From Glycomyces terrestris (GTDB lineage: Bacteria > Actinomycetota > Actinomycetes > Mycobacteriales > Micromonosporaceae), in assembly GCF_003933745.1 (NCBI RefSeq), contig NZ_RSEB01000002.1:62001-126000 (forward strand): 64,000 nucleotides of DNA, read 5' to 3'. The position numbers were made by a program, and so were the translations under genes. Positions 9,126-17,494 of the stretch are shown here, one piece after another. The notes beneath the pieces were generated by a model. It had not been told where the DNA came from. It searched no databases and saw nothing but the letters and a program-made list of their open reading frames with translations. The stretch's first letter is position 1, and each line of letters begins with the position of its first letter.

Positions 9126-10898
9126 ATGACCGACACCACCCCGGCGGCCGAGGCCGCCGCACCCGAGGCCCCGGCCCGGGCACCGATCACCCGATTGTGG
9201 GTCTACGCGAAGCAGCACCTGCGCCTGCTCCTCATCGGCGGCGCGCTCTCGTTCGCCGGCGGCATCGTCGGCCTCGTCCAGCCGCTCATCGCGATGGACG
9301 TGATCGACACCCTCGCCGCGAACGACTCGCTCACCCGCCCGCTCCTCTACCTCGCGGCCGTGGTCGTGGTCGGCGGCGCGCTGACCGCCCTCGGCCCCTA
9401 CCTCATGCAGATCGCCGGCCAGGACGTCGTCCTGACCGTGCGCAAGGACCTCATCGGGCGGCTCGTGCGCCTCCAGGTGGCCGAGGTCGACCGGCTCAAG
9501 CCCGGCGACCTGGTCTCCCGGCTCAGCTCCGACACGAACCTCCTGCGCACCGTCGCCAGCACCACCGTCATCGGCGGCGTCACCGACACGTTCATGATCC
9601 TCGGCGGCATCGGCCTCATGGCCTGGCTCGACCCGGTCCTGTTCGGCACCACCATGGCCATGGTCGCGATGGTCACGGTCATGATGCTGTTCATCATGCC
9701 GCGCATCCAGAACGCCACGGTCGACTCACAGAAGGCCCTGGGCGACATGGGATCGCTGCTGGAGCGGATCTTCAGCGCGTTCCGCACCGTCAAGGCCTCC
9801 GGCGCGGAGGACCACGAGATCGCCCGCCTCGAGGCGGCGGCCACCACCGCCCGCGACAAGGGCGTCAAGGCCTCGCTGTGGGAGGCGCTCGCGGGCGTCG
9901 CCGCGTTCATGCCGGTGAACATCGCGTTCCTGCTGGTCCTCGGCGTCGGCGGCGCGCGCGTCGCCTCCGGGGCCATGGAGGTCGGCACCCTCATCGGGTT
10001 CCTGCTGCTGCTGTTCTACCTGATGGGGCCGATCAGCGGCCTGGTCGCGTCGCTCTCGCAGCTCCAGACCGGCCTCGCCGCGATCCACCGCGTCGAGGAG
10101 GTCGCGAACCTCGCCTCCGAAGCGGCCCAAGGCGAGCCGCGCACCACGGCCTCGGAGGGCCCGGCCCAGGTCGCGTTCGAGGACGTGACCTTCCGATACG
10201 CCGACGACCTGCCGTTCGTGCACCACGGAGTGACCTTCGCGTCGACCGGGCGCGGCCTGACCGCGCTCGTCGGGCCCTCCGGCGCCGGCAAGACCACCGT
10301 GTTCTCGCTCATCGAGCGGTTCTACCCGGTCACCACCGGACGGGTCACGGTCGACGGCGTCGACGTCCGCGACTGGCCCCTGGAGGACCTGCGCGGCCTC
10401 ATCGGCTACGTCGAGCAGGACGCCCCGGTCCTCGACGGCACGCTCCGCGAGAACCTCGTGATGGCCGCCCAGGACGCCACGGAGGCCGAGATCGAGGACG
10501 TCGTCACGACCGCGCGGCTCACCGAACTCGTGGAGAAGCTCCCCGAGGGGCTCGAATCGCGGATCGGCTACCGCGGCACCACCCTCTCGGGCGGCGAGCG
10601 CCAGCGCGTCGCGATCGCGCGGGCGCTGCTGCGCAAGCCGCGGCTCCTGCTGCTCGACGAGGCCACCTCGCAGCTCGACGCCGCGAACGAGGCCTCGCTC
10701 AAGCAGGTCATGCTCGACGCGGCCGAGCGCACGAACGTCCTCGTCGTGGCCCACCGCCTGTCGACGGTGACCAGCGCCGACCAGATCGTGGTCTTCGACG
10801 CGGGCATCGTCCGCGCGGTCGGCACCCACGCCGAACTGGTCGAGAAGGACGACCTCTACCGCGACCTGGCGGCCTCGCAACTGCTCACGGCCGCTTGA
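9126..10898 (+). CDS. ABC exporter half-transporter (membrane domain plus ATPase)
   Basis: A 590-residue single-chain half-transporter. A six-helix ABC transmembrane domain (about residues 20-330) is followed by a nucleotide-binding domain with Walker A GPSGAGKTT (about 382-390), Q-loop VEQDAP, signature LSGGERQR (about 487), Walker B LLLLDEATS and H-loop AHRLSTV. All catalytic residues are present, so it can work as a homodimer. MsbA/LmrA-type and antibiotic exporters share this form, and the cargo cannot be deduced. The ATG has a GAAGGA site 6 bases upstream. No partner half-transporter or regulator is adjacent. Confidence 0.85.
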   Translation: MTDTTPAAEAAAPEAPARAPITRLWVYAKQHLRLLLIGGALSFAGGIVGLVQPLIAMDVIDTLAANDSLTRPLLYLAAVVVVGGALTALGPYLMQIAGQDVVLTVRKDLIGRLVRLQVAEVDRLKPGDLVSRLSSDTNLLRTVASTTVIGGVTDTFMILGGIGLMAWLDPVLFGTTMAMVAMVTVMMLFIMPRIQNATVDSQKALGDMGSLLERIFSAFRTVKASGAEDHEIARLEAAATTARDKGVKASLWEALAGVAAFMPVNIAFLLVLGVGGARVASGAMEVGTLIGFLLLLFYLMGPISGLVASLSQLQTGLAAIHRVEEVANLASEAAQGEPRTTASEGPAQVAFEDVTFRYADDLPFVHHGVTFASTGRGLTALVGPSGAGKTTVFSLIERFYPVTTGRVTVDGVDVRDWPLEDLRGLIGYVEQDAPVLDGTLRENLVMAAQDATEAEIEDVVTTARLTELVEKLPEGLESRIGYRGTTLSGGERQRVAIARALLRKPRLLLLDEATSQLDAANEASLKQVMLDAAERTNVLVVAHRLSTVTSADQIVVFDAGIVRAVGTHAELVEKDDLYRDLAASQLLTAA

Positions 10899-10999
10899 CG
10901 ATCGACCGCGGGAGGGCCGGGCTGCGATGCGGCCCGGCCTAACCTGTCGGTCCGGTTTGATATCTGCGGGCTTCGATGCTCGGGGCGCAGCCCTTGGAT

Positions 11000-11177
11000 C
11001 GTCCCCTTCGGAGCGTCGAGTGAGCCGGATCCGCTCCAGGTGGTGGTCGAGGTGGCGCGTAAGGACGACGCTCAGGGGCGCGGCGATCGCGGCCCCGAGG
11101 ACGGTGACCATGAGCCCGGCCGTGCCCTCGCTGACGCCCAGCTCGGCGCAGCGCCCGGCGCGGTTGCGGCTCAGTGG
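11000..11177 (-). pseudogene. Possible remnant of a membrane-protein gene
   Basis: In the 441-base gap between the ABC exporter and the phosphodiesterase, one minus-strand frame has strong G/C third-position bias and reads ELGVSEGTAGLM then VTVLGAAIAAPLSVVLTRHL and HHLERIRL, like a membrane helix with an amphipathic tail. A stop lies just upstream (11178-11180), and downstream the frame runs on into antisense of the exporter without a proper end. This looks like decayed coding DNA rather than a working gene. It could also be chance. Confidence 0.25.
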
Positions 11178-11222
11178 TTATAGCGGCGCCGCCGGGCGAA
11201 AGGCCCGATTTCGGGCGGGTAT

Positions 11223-11255
11223 CTTCAACCAGGCTTCAAGTCCCGTTCAACTACG
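11223..11255 (+). promoter_or_regulatory. PHO-box-like array of three 11-bp direct repeats
   Basis: Three units follow each other exactly 11 bases apart: CTTCAACCAGG, CTTCAAGTCCC and GTTCAACTACG. PhoP operators of actinomycetes consist of 11-bp direct repeats with a conserved GTTCA(C/A)C-like heptamer, so both spacing and sequence fit. The array ends over a TACGGT -10-like hexamer (11252-11257), placing units 1 and 2 at the -35 region, as in PhoP-activated promoters. The downstream gene is a glycerophosphodiesterase, a known type of phosphate-starvation gene. Confidence 0.6.
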
Positions 11256-11339
11256 GTCCCGCGCGAGTACGGCCGCGCACGGTTGGCTGAGGGTGACCCA
11301 GGCCCCCGACGGGCCCTTCCCCGAGAAAGGTGGACGCAC

Positions 11340-12392
11340 ATGTCCCGCAAGGGCGCCCTCCTTCGCGGCGCGGCCGCGATCGCCGCCGCCGGCGCGATCA
11401 TCGGCCTCATGGCCTCCCCGGCCGCCGCCAAGCCGCACCACCCCGGCCACGGCCACGACTCCGACCCGATCGTCATCGCCCACCGCGGTGCCAGCGGCTA
11501 CCTGCCCGAGCACACGCTCGAGGCGTACGCCCTCGCAGTCGACCTCGGCGCCGACGTCATCGAGCCGGACCTGGTGCTCACCAAGGACGGAGAGCTACTC
11601 GCCCGCCACGAGCCGGTCCTGGACGAGACCACCGACATCGCCCAGCACCCCGAGTTCGCGGACCGCAAGACCACCAAGCTCATCGACGGCGTCCCCGTCA
11701 CCGGCTTCTTCGCCGACGACTTCACCCTCGCCGAGCTCAAGACCCTCCGCGCCGAGGAGCGCCTGCCGTCCGTGCGTCCGCAGAGCGCCGCCCACGACGG
11801 CGAGTTCGAGCTGGTCACCTACGACGAGGTCCTCGACTTCGTGGACGGCCTCGACCGCCGTGTCATCACCTACCCTGAGATGAAGCACCCGTCCTATTAC
11901 GAGGACAAGGGCATGAGCATCGAGGACGCGCTGGCCGACCTCCTGGAGGAGCGCCGCCTCGACAAGAAGCGCTCGCCGGTGTGGATCCAGTCGTTCGAGT
12001 ACCAGAGCCTGCTCAACATCGCCGAGCGCGTCGACAACCGCATCGGCCTGAACATCGACGGCCAGGGCGAGATCCCGGACGCGGAGCTCGACGAGTACGC
12101 CGAGACCCTGGACACGGTGAGCCTGAACAAGAACCGCATCGTGCCGCGCGACGCGAACGGCTACCTGCTGGAGCCGACCGACGTGGTCGAGCGCGCGCAC
12201 GAGCGCGGCCTGGACGTGCACGTGTGGACGTTCCGCAACGAGAACCAGTTCCTGCCCGCCGACTTCCGCCAAGGCAGCGGCGGCGCGACGTGGGGCGACT
12301 TCGAAGCCGAGTACGAGCTGTTCTACTCGCTCGGCGTCGACGCCGTCTTCAGCGACTACCCGGACAAGGCGATCGCAGCCCGCGACTGCTGA
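11340..12392 (+). CDS. glpQ: Secreted glycerophosphodiester phosphodiesterase
   Basis: A 350-residue exported enzyme that hydrolyses glycerophosphodiesters to glycerol-3-phosphate and an alcohol, releasing phosphate and carbon from lipid head groups or teichoic acids. The signal peptide covers about residues 1-33 with an ASPAAA cleavage region. The GDPD signature HRGASGYLPEHT (about 48-59) supplies the catalytic His and Arg. EPDLVLTKDGELLARHEP carries the metal-binding acids and the second His. YPEMKHP, HVWTFR and the terminal FSDYPDKA are family marks of the GlpQ branch. The ribosome binding site GAGAAAGG lies 9 bases upstream of the ATG. The PHO-box-like array about 85 bases upstream suggests induction by phosphate starvation. 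Confidence 0.9.
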   Translation: MSRKGALLRGAAAIAAAGAIIGLMASPAAAKPHHPGHGHDSDPIVIAHRGASGYLPEHTLEAYALAVDLGADVIEPDLVLTKDGELLARHEPVLDETTDIAQHPEFADRKTTKLIDGVPVTGFFADDFTLAELKTLRAEERLPSVRPQSAAHDGEFELVTYDEVLDFVDGLDRRVITYPEMKHPSYYEDKGMSIEDALADLLEERRLDKKRSPVWIQSFEYQSLLNIAERVDNRIGLNIDGQGEIPDAELDEYAETLDTVSLNKNRIVPRDANGYLLEPTDVVERAHERGLDVHVWTFRNENQFLPADFRQGSGGATWGDFEAEYELFYSLGVDAVFSDYPDKAIAARDC

Positions 12393-12427
12393 GACCGGGT
12401 CGCGAACCCAGGATTCGCAACCGAGAA

Positions 12428-12459
12428 GAGGGGCCGCCCTGCCGCCGGGGCGGCCCCTC
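12428..12459 (+). terminator. Strong hairpin after the phosphodiesterase gene
   Basis: A perfect 12-bp stem (12428-12439 with 12448-12459) closes an 8-base loop and lies 36 bases after the stop codon. There is no clear T run, which is common in high-GC actinobacteria. Confidence 0.7.
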
Positions 12460-12484
12460 CTCGTGTCCGGAGACCAGGTTCGCC

Positions 12485-12640
12485 CCCCGGGGTCGGGTGT
12501 GTCGCAGCGCAAGCGCCCCCGGTTACAAAGGTGCCCGAGGGGTACGACGATCTCCGCGCCCGCCGACCCCCGGGGTCGGGTGTGTCCGATCGCGACCGCC
12601 CCCGGCTGCAAGAGTGCCCGGCGGGTGTGACATCGCGCCT
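12485..12640. repeat. Imperfect tandem direct repeat with an 83-bp period
   Basis: The 19-mer CCCCGGGGTCGGGTGTGTC occurs at 12485-12503 and again at 12568-12586. The similarity continues for roughly 50 bases after each copy (GCGCCCCCGG-T-CAA-GTGCCCG in the first, CCGCCCCCGG-T-CAAG-GTGCCCG in the second), with substitutions and small length changes. The repeat fills most of the 305-base gap between the phosphodiesterase terminator and the convergent GNAT gene. I see no gene in it. Confidence 0.8.
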
Positions 12641-12697
12641 GCGGGATGGGGAAGGGCGGGCGGCCGCGCCGGCCGCGAGGCTCTGCGGGGGAGGGGG

Positions 12698-13285
12698 TCA
12701 GCGGGGAAGGTCGAGTTCGAAGTGGACGGTCTGGAAGGGCTCGCCCGCGTCCTCCGCCGCCTCGTTGACCGCGATGCGCTCGTCGAAGAGGACGCGGCCG
12801 CGGCGGGACCAGAATTCGACCGCGCCCGGGGTGCGGGCGTCGGTGTGGAGGTACACGCCCGTGTAGCGCTCGCGGGAGGCCGCGAAGGCCAGGCACGCGT
12901 CCACGAGGGCGCCGGCGAGGCCGCGGCGGCGGTGCTCGGGGCGCACGTACACGCGGTAGAGGCTCGCGGTGCGGCCCTCCTCGAAGCGGGCCGCGACCTC
13001 CGGCGGGTGCGGCGGCGAGGCCGGCGTCTGCCCGCGCACGCCCGCGGTCGCCACGACGCGGCCGCCCCGCTCGGCGACGAACAGGGCGTTGTCCTCCGGC
13101 GCCAGGTAGCACGCCTCCAGGTCGATGATGTCCGCGTGCCACTGCGGCAGGTACCCGTGCCCGAAGTCCCGGTAGACGGTGTCGAGCATCACGGAGCGCG
13201 CCTGCGCCAGGTCGGACGCCTCTGCTTGGCGCACAACGTAATCCGTCACGTCTCTGGTTTCACTCGCGGTTGCGGCACTCGACAT
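12698..13285 (-). CDS. GNAT family N-acetyltransferase
   Basis: A 195-residue acetyltransferase of the GNAT fold. It has LFVAERGGRVVATAGV (strands 2-3), SLYRVYVRPEHRRRGLAGALV with the acetyl-CoA pyrophosphate loop (Q/R-x-x-G-x-A as RRRGLA, about residue 115), and YLHTDARTPGAVEFWSRRG at the CoA exit helix. The acceptor substrate is unknown. I place the start at the ATG at 13285 because an AATAAT -10 box (minus strand, 13298-13293) ends 7 bases before it and no ribosome binding site is seen; the ATG at 13294 lies inside that box. The 13294-13316 palindrome overlaps this promoter, so expression is probably controlled jointly with the divergent ABC operon. Confidence 0.75.
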   Translation of the reverse strand: MSSAATASETRDVTDYVVRQAEASDLAQARSVMLDTVYRDFGHGYLPQWHADIIDLEACYLAPEDNALFVAERGGRVVATAGVRGQTPASPPHPPEVAARFEEGRTASLYRVYVRPEHRRRGLAGALVDACLAFAASRERYTGVYLHTDARTPGAVEFWSRRGRVLFDERIAVNEAAEDAGEPFQTVHFELDLPR

Positions 13286-13293
13286 GTGTGCCA

Positions 13294-13316
13294 TTATTGC
13301 ACTCGATTTGCAATAA
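13294..13316. promoter_or_regulatory. 23-bp palindromic operator between divergent genes
   Basis: TTATTGCA at 13294-13301 and TGCAATAA at 13309-13316 are perfect reverse complements separated by seven bases, in an AT-rich island within very GC-rich DNA. The left arm overlaps the -10 box of the GNAT gene, and the right arm lies 35 bases before the substrate-binding protein gene. The central 15 bases (TGCACTCGATTTGCA) match 11 of 15 positions of the actinobacterial Zur-type TGAAAACGATTTTCA as I recall it, so a Fur/Zur-family metal regulator is one possibility. The regulator itself is not in view. Confidence 0.65.
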
Positions 13317-13350
13317 GAAGAACTTCGCGACAAGAGACGAGGCCCACGCC

Positions 13351-14820
13351 ATGCCGCTCTCCCGGCGCACCCTGCTCGCCGCCGCCGCGCCCCTCGGCCT
13401 CGGCGGGACCCTCGCCGCCTCCGGCTGCTTCGCGCCCGACGAGGCCGGCGCCGGCCGCCTCGTCCTCGCCAACGCCCTCACCCCCGCCGCCGGACTCTCC
13501 CCGCACTCCGAGGACGCGTTCCTCCTCGCCCGCTGGGGCGTCGCCGAGACCCTCGTCGACCTCGACGACGACGGGCAGCCCGTGCCCCGGCTCGCCCTCG
13601 AGTGGACCCGCGCCGACGACACCGCCTGGGACCTCGTCCTCCGCGACGGCGTCCGCTGCCACGACGGCACCGTCCTCGACGCGGCCGCCGCCGCGGCCGC
13701 CCTCACCGCCGCCGCTCGGGCCGCCGCCGTCCCCCGCGTCATCGACGGCGTCGGGCTCACCGCCGAAGCCCTGGACGACCGCACCCTCCGCGTGCGCACC
13801 GAGACCCCCGACCCCGTGCTCCTGCAACGGCTCTCGAGCCCCTACCTCGCGATCCTCGCCGCCGGCGCATACAGCGGCGGCGCCGTCGACCCCGTCGGCC
13901 GCGCCACCGGGCCCTTCGCCATCACCGAGTCCAGCACCACCGGCGTCGTCCTCGAACGCCACGACGACTACTGGGGCGAGCCCGCCGCCATGACCGGCTA
14001 CCGCGCCGACTACGTCCCCGACGCCGCCACCCGCGTCGCCGCCCTCCGCTCCGGCGAAGCCCACGTCATCGAGGCCGTCCCCTACGCCCAGATCGCGAAC
14101 CTGGACGACTCCCGCCTCCAGGACGCCCCGACCGGCCGCACCGTCAGCCTCTACCTCAACACCCAAGGGCCCCTTGCCGACCCCGCGCTCCGCGCCGCCG
14201 TCGCCGCCGCCGTCGACCCCGCCCCGATCGTGGACGACATCTACGAAGGCCGCGCCGACGCCCCCGAAGGACTCTTCGGCCCCGCCCTCGCCTGGGCCGC
14301 CGACCACCGCCCCCACACCCTTCCCGACCCCGCCGCCCCCGCCGGCGAGGCCCTCAGCTTCGCCACCTACTCCAACCGCGCCGAACTCCCCGAGGCACTC
14401 ACCGTCCTCGCCGCCCAGCTCCAGGACGCCGGCTTCGCCGTCACCACCGAAGTGCGCGAGTACAACGACATCGAACCCGACATGCTCGCCGGCGCCTTCG
14501 ACCTCTTCCTCATGTCACGCTCCGTCGTCCAGGACTCCGGCGACGCCTACACCTACCTCCACTCCGACTTCACCAGCGGCGGCGCCTTCAACGTCTCCCA
14601 GCTCGCCGACCCCGCAGTCGACGCGGCCGTCGCCGCCGTCGCGACCGCCGCCGACCGCCACAGCGCCGTCCTCGACGCCGAGGCCGCCGTCCTCGCCACC
14701 GTCGCCGTCGTCCCCGTCGCCCACGAGCGCCTCGTCACCGGTGTCGCCCAAGGCGTCAGGGACGTGGCCAGCGACCCGCGTGAACGCCGCATCATCACCG
14801 CCGCCACCGCGATCGAATAA
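13351..14820 (+). CDS. Substrate-binding lipoprotein of a peptide/nickel-type ABC transporter
   Basis: A 489-residue family 5 (DppA/NikA-like) solute-binding protein. The N-terminus has a twin-arginine-like motif SRRTLLAAAA and a lipobox-like AASGC near residue 27, suggesting Tat export and lipid anchoring outside the membrane. Family marks include WGVAETLVDLDDDGQPVP, LRDGVRCHDGTVL (about residue 90), the GPFAI segment and ERHDDYWG. The ligand could be a peptide, a metal chelate or a metallophore, and the palindromic operator upstream makes metal-linked uptake worth considering. The ribosome binding site is weak (GACGAGG, 8 bases). The permease gene follows after 3 bases. Confidence 0.8.
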   Translation: MPLSRRTLLAAAAPLGLGGTLAASGCFAPDEAGAGRLVLANALTPAAGLSPHSEDAFLLARWGVAETLVDLDDDGQPVPRLALEWTRADDTAWDLVLRDGVRCHDGTVLDAAAAAAALTAAARAAAVPRVIDGVGLTAEALDDRTLRVRTETPDPVLLQRLSSPYLAILAAGAYSGGAVDPVGRATGPFAITESSTTGVVLERHDDYWGEPAAMTGYRADYVPDAATRVAALRSGEAHVIEAVPYAQIANLDDSRLQDAPTGRTVSLYLNTQGPLADPALRAAVAAAVDPAPIVDDIYEGRADAPEGLFGPALAWAADHRPHTLPDPAAPAGEALSFATYSNRAELPEALTVLAAQLQDAGFAVTTEVREYNDIEPDMLAGAFDLFLMSRSVVQDSGDAYTYLHSDFTSGGAFNVSQLADPAVDAAVAAVATAADRHSAVLDAEAAVLATVAVVPVAHERLVTGVAQGVRDVASDPRERRIITAATAIE

Positions 14821-14823
14821 CCG

Positions 14824-16539
14824 ATGGCGCTCCTCCGCGGCCTCCTGGTGCGCCTGGCGGTCCTCGCGGCCGTCCTCGCCGCCATCGGCCTCATGCCCTG
14901 GCTCGCCCGCCGCGACCCCGCCCTCACCGTCCTGCGCGCCCGCTACCCCGGCCGCGAGACCACCCCGGCCGCCCTCGACGCCGTCCGCGCCGAACTCGGC
15001 CTCGACGCCGGCCCGCTCGCGCTCCTCCGGGACCGGCTCGCCGGCCTCGCCCGCGGCGACCTCGGCACCTCCTGGGTCTCGGGCGAACCCGTCGCCGGCA
15101 CCGTCCTGCCCGCCCTCGCCGTCTCCCTCACCGTCATGGGCGCCGCCTTCGCCGTCGTCCTCGCCATCGCCGGCGCCGCCGCCCTGCCCGCCCTCAGGCG
15201 CGCCGCCGACGGCCGCCGCGTCGGCACCGGCGGCGTCGCCGTCGCCGGACTCGCCGCCCTCCCCGAGTTCCTCGTCGCCGCCCTCGGCGTGGCCGTCTTC
15301 GCCGCCTGGCTCGGCCTCCTCCCCGCCTACGGCTTCACCGGACCCGAGCACCTCGTCCTCCCCGCGCTCGCCATGGGCCTGTCCGGCGGCGGCGTCCTCG
15401 CCCGCCTCGCCCGCGACGCCGTCGGCCACGTCGCCGCCGAGGACTGGGTCCGCCAGTGGCGCGCCGCCGGCTGCACCCGCCGCCGGATCATGCGCGGCCT
15501 CCTGCGCCGCGCCCTGCCGCCGCTGCTCCCGCAGCTCGCGATCATCGCCGTCTCGATCACCGGCGCCGCCGTCGCCGTCGAGACCGTCTTCGCCGTCCCC
15601 GGCCTCGGCCGCGCCGCCCTCGCCGCCGCCGACGCCCAGGACCTCCCCGTCCTCCAGGCCTGCATGGCCCTGCTCGTCGGCCTCGGCTTCACCGCCGGCC
15701 TCCTCGCCCGCACCGCCGCCGACCGGCTCGCCGGACCCGCCGGCACCCCCACCGCGGCCGCCCCGCCCGTCCACGGCTCCCGCCGCGGCGCCCTCCTCTG
15801 GATCGCCTGCACCGCGGCCCCGCTGCTGGCCGCCGTCGGCTACGGCCTGGTCCGCTCCGGCGCCGTCGCCACCGGCTCCCGCCTCGAAGCCCCCAGCGCC
15901 GCCCACTGGCTCGGCACCGACGAACTCGGCCGCGACGTCCTCGCCCGCCTCGGTCAAGGATCACTGTGGACGGTCGGCGCGGCGGTCGCCGCCTGCGCCG
16001 TCTCCTACGCGATCGCGCTCGCCCTCGGCTTCGTCCCGCGCCTGGCCCACCCGCTCGCCGAAGCCTGCAACTCGTTCCCCGTCGCCATCGCCGGGATGCT
16101 CGTCGTCGTCCTCCTCGGCCGCGGCCAGACCGGCGCCGTGCTCGCCGTCGTCGCCGTCTCCTGGCCCCCGCTCGCCGCGCACGCCGCCGAACTCACCGCC
16201 CGCGCCCGCACCGCCGGCCACCTCGAAGCCCGCCTCGCCCTCGGCGCCGGACCCTGGCACCTCCTGCGCCGCCACACGCTCCCGCTCGTCGCCGGACCGC
16301 TCGCCTCCCACGCCGCACTCCGCCTGCCCGGCATGGCGCTCGGCATCGCCTCGCTCGGCTTCCTCGGCCTCGGCGCCGGCCCCGACTCGCCCGAATGGGG
16401 CGCGAGCCTCGCCCGCTCCCTGCCCTACCTCGAACGCGCCCCGCTCGCCGCCCTCGCCCCCGCCGCCGCGATGACCGCCATGACCCTCGCCGTCATGGCC
16501 GCCGTCGCCCTGCCGGGACGCCGGCGTCCCGCGCGGTGA
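14824..16539 (+). CDS. Fused DppB-DppC type ABC permease
   Basis: A 571-residue membrane protein that joins two permeases normally made as separate chains. The first half (about 1-300) has the DppB pattern: ALDAVRAELGLDAGPL, RGDLGTSWVSGEPV and the EAA-like loop DWVRQWRAAGCTRRRIMRGLL. The second half begins near residue 315 with the DppC-type HWLGTDELGRDVLARL and has its own EAA-like loop EARLALGAGPWHLLRRHTLP. Together they form the membrane channel for the upstream binding protein. It starts 3 bases after that gene, so the two are translationally linked. No ATPase gene follows, and the next gene is on the other strand. The transporter must therefore borrow an ATPase encoded elsewhere. Confidence 0.85.
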   Translation: MALLRGLLVRLAVLAAVLAAIGLMPWLARRDPALTVLRARYPGRETTPAALDAVRAELGLDAGPLALLRDRLAGLARGDLGTSWVSGEPVAGTVLPALAVSLTVMGAAFAVVLAIAGAAALPALRRAADGRRVGTGGVAVAGLAALPEFLVAALGVAVFAAWLGLLPAYGFTGPEHLVLPALAMGLSGGGVLARLARDAVGHVAAEDWVRQWRAAGCTRRRIMRGLLRRALPPLLPQLAIIAVSITGAAVAVETVFAVPGLGRAALAAADAQDLPVLQACMALLVGLGFTAGLLARTAADRLAGPAGTPTAAAPPVHGSRRGALLWIACTAAPLLAAVGYGLVRSGAVATGSRLEAPSAAHWLGTDELGRDVLARLGQGSLWTVGAAVAACAVSYAIALALGFVPRLAHPLAEACNSFPVAIAGMLVVVLLGRGQTGAVLAVVAVSWPPLAAHAAELTARARTAGHLEARLALGAGPWHLLRRHTLPLVAGPLASHAALRLPGMALGIASLGFLGLGAGPDSPEWGASLARSLPYLERAPLAALAPAAAMTAMTLAVMAAVALPGRRRPAR

Positions 16540-16614
16540 ACGACGCGCGGCGGGACGGGGACGACCGCCCCCGTCCCGCCGCACTCGATTCGGCAGGCGA
16601 CCGCTCGGCCGCCG

Positions 16615-17403
16615 CTACTCCCAGGGGCGCGGGGAGTGGATCGAGACCACCGTGCCGCTCGGGGCCGCCACGCCCGCGACCCGCAGGCCCGGCACGTCCA
16701 TCGGCTCGGCCGCCACCGACCCGCCCAGGTCCTTCGCCCGCGCGCACACCGCGTCCGCGTCGTCCACCGCGACCATGACGCTCCACTGCGGCGGCAGGCC
16801 CTGCTCGAACCCCTCGGCCGCATGGCAGCCCCCGAACTCCGCGCCGCCCCCGCCCGGGCTCAGCGCCGCGTACGGCCGCGGGTTCGCCGGGTCCTCCCAC
16901 GGCGGCACGACCACGTTCCAGCCCAAGAGGTCCTGATAGAACCGCATCGCCTCGGCCGGCACGCCGTCGACGTGGTACTCCGCCCACGAGACCGAGTTCG
17001 GCTCGCCCCACACGCCGAACCCCGTCGTCTCGTCGAGCGCCTCCACCAGCCCGAACGACGCCCCGTTCGGGTCCTCCAGCATCGCGAACCGCAGCATCCC
17101 GCCCACGCTCTCGGGCGGGGCCGTCACCGTCGCGCCCAGGCGCACCGCCTGCTCGGTCGCGGTGTCGCAGCTCGCGACCTTGAACTGGAGCCCCCACGAC
17201 TTCGACGGCCGCATCCCCGGCGGGCACGGCATGATGCCGACGACGGCCCGCCCCCCGATCCCGAACGTCGTGTAGTCCCCGAAGTCCGGCCCCGCGTTCT
17301 CGGACTCCCAGCCGAACAGGCCTTCGTAGAAGGCGGTGTCCGCCGCCAGGTCAGAGGTGAGGGAGTCGGCCCAGATCGGGGCTCCCAGTGCGATCTCGGT
17401 CAT
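16615..17403 (-). CDS. Two-domain VOC family protein
   Basis: A 262-residue protein with two vicinal-oxygen-chelate domains in tandem. Domain 1 (about 5-120) has PIWADSLTSDLAADTAFYEGLFGW, and domain 2 (about 135-255) has SWAEYHVDGVPAEAMRFYQDLLGW. Such proteins (glyoxalase, bleomycin-resistance and dioxygenase relatives) bind a metal and often a small hydrophobic or reactive ligand. The actual ligand is unknown. The ATG at 17403 has a GAAGGAG site 9 bases upstream. The gene after it (17495-18310) encodes a clear paralogue, so the pair arose by tandem duplication. Confidence 0.85.
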   Translation of the reverse strand: MTEIALGAPIWADSLTSDLAADTAFYEGLFGWESENAGPDFGDYTTFGIGGRAVVGIMPCPPGMRPSKSWGLQFKVASCDTATEQAVRLGATVTAPPESVGGMLRFAMLEDPNGASFGLVEALDETTGFGVWGEPNSVSWAEYHVDGVPAEAMRFYQDLLGWNVVVPPWEDPANPRPYAALSPGGGGAEFGGCHAAEGFEQGLPPQWSVMVAVDDADAVCARAKDLGGSVAAEPMDVPGLRVAGVAAPSGTVVSIHSPRPWE

Positions 17404-17494
17404 GGCGCGCTGCTCCTTCAGAGGGTCGGTGTGCGCTGACCCCCTCACCGTGGCACGCCCCACCGACACTCGAGCCGGTTTCGCCCACTCCGGG

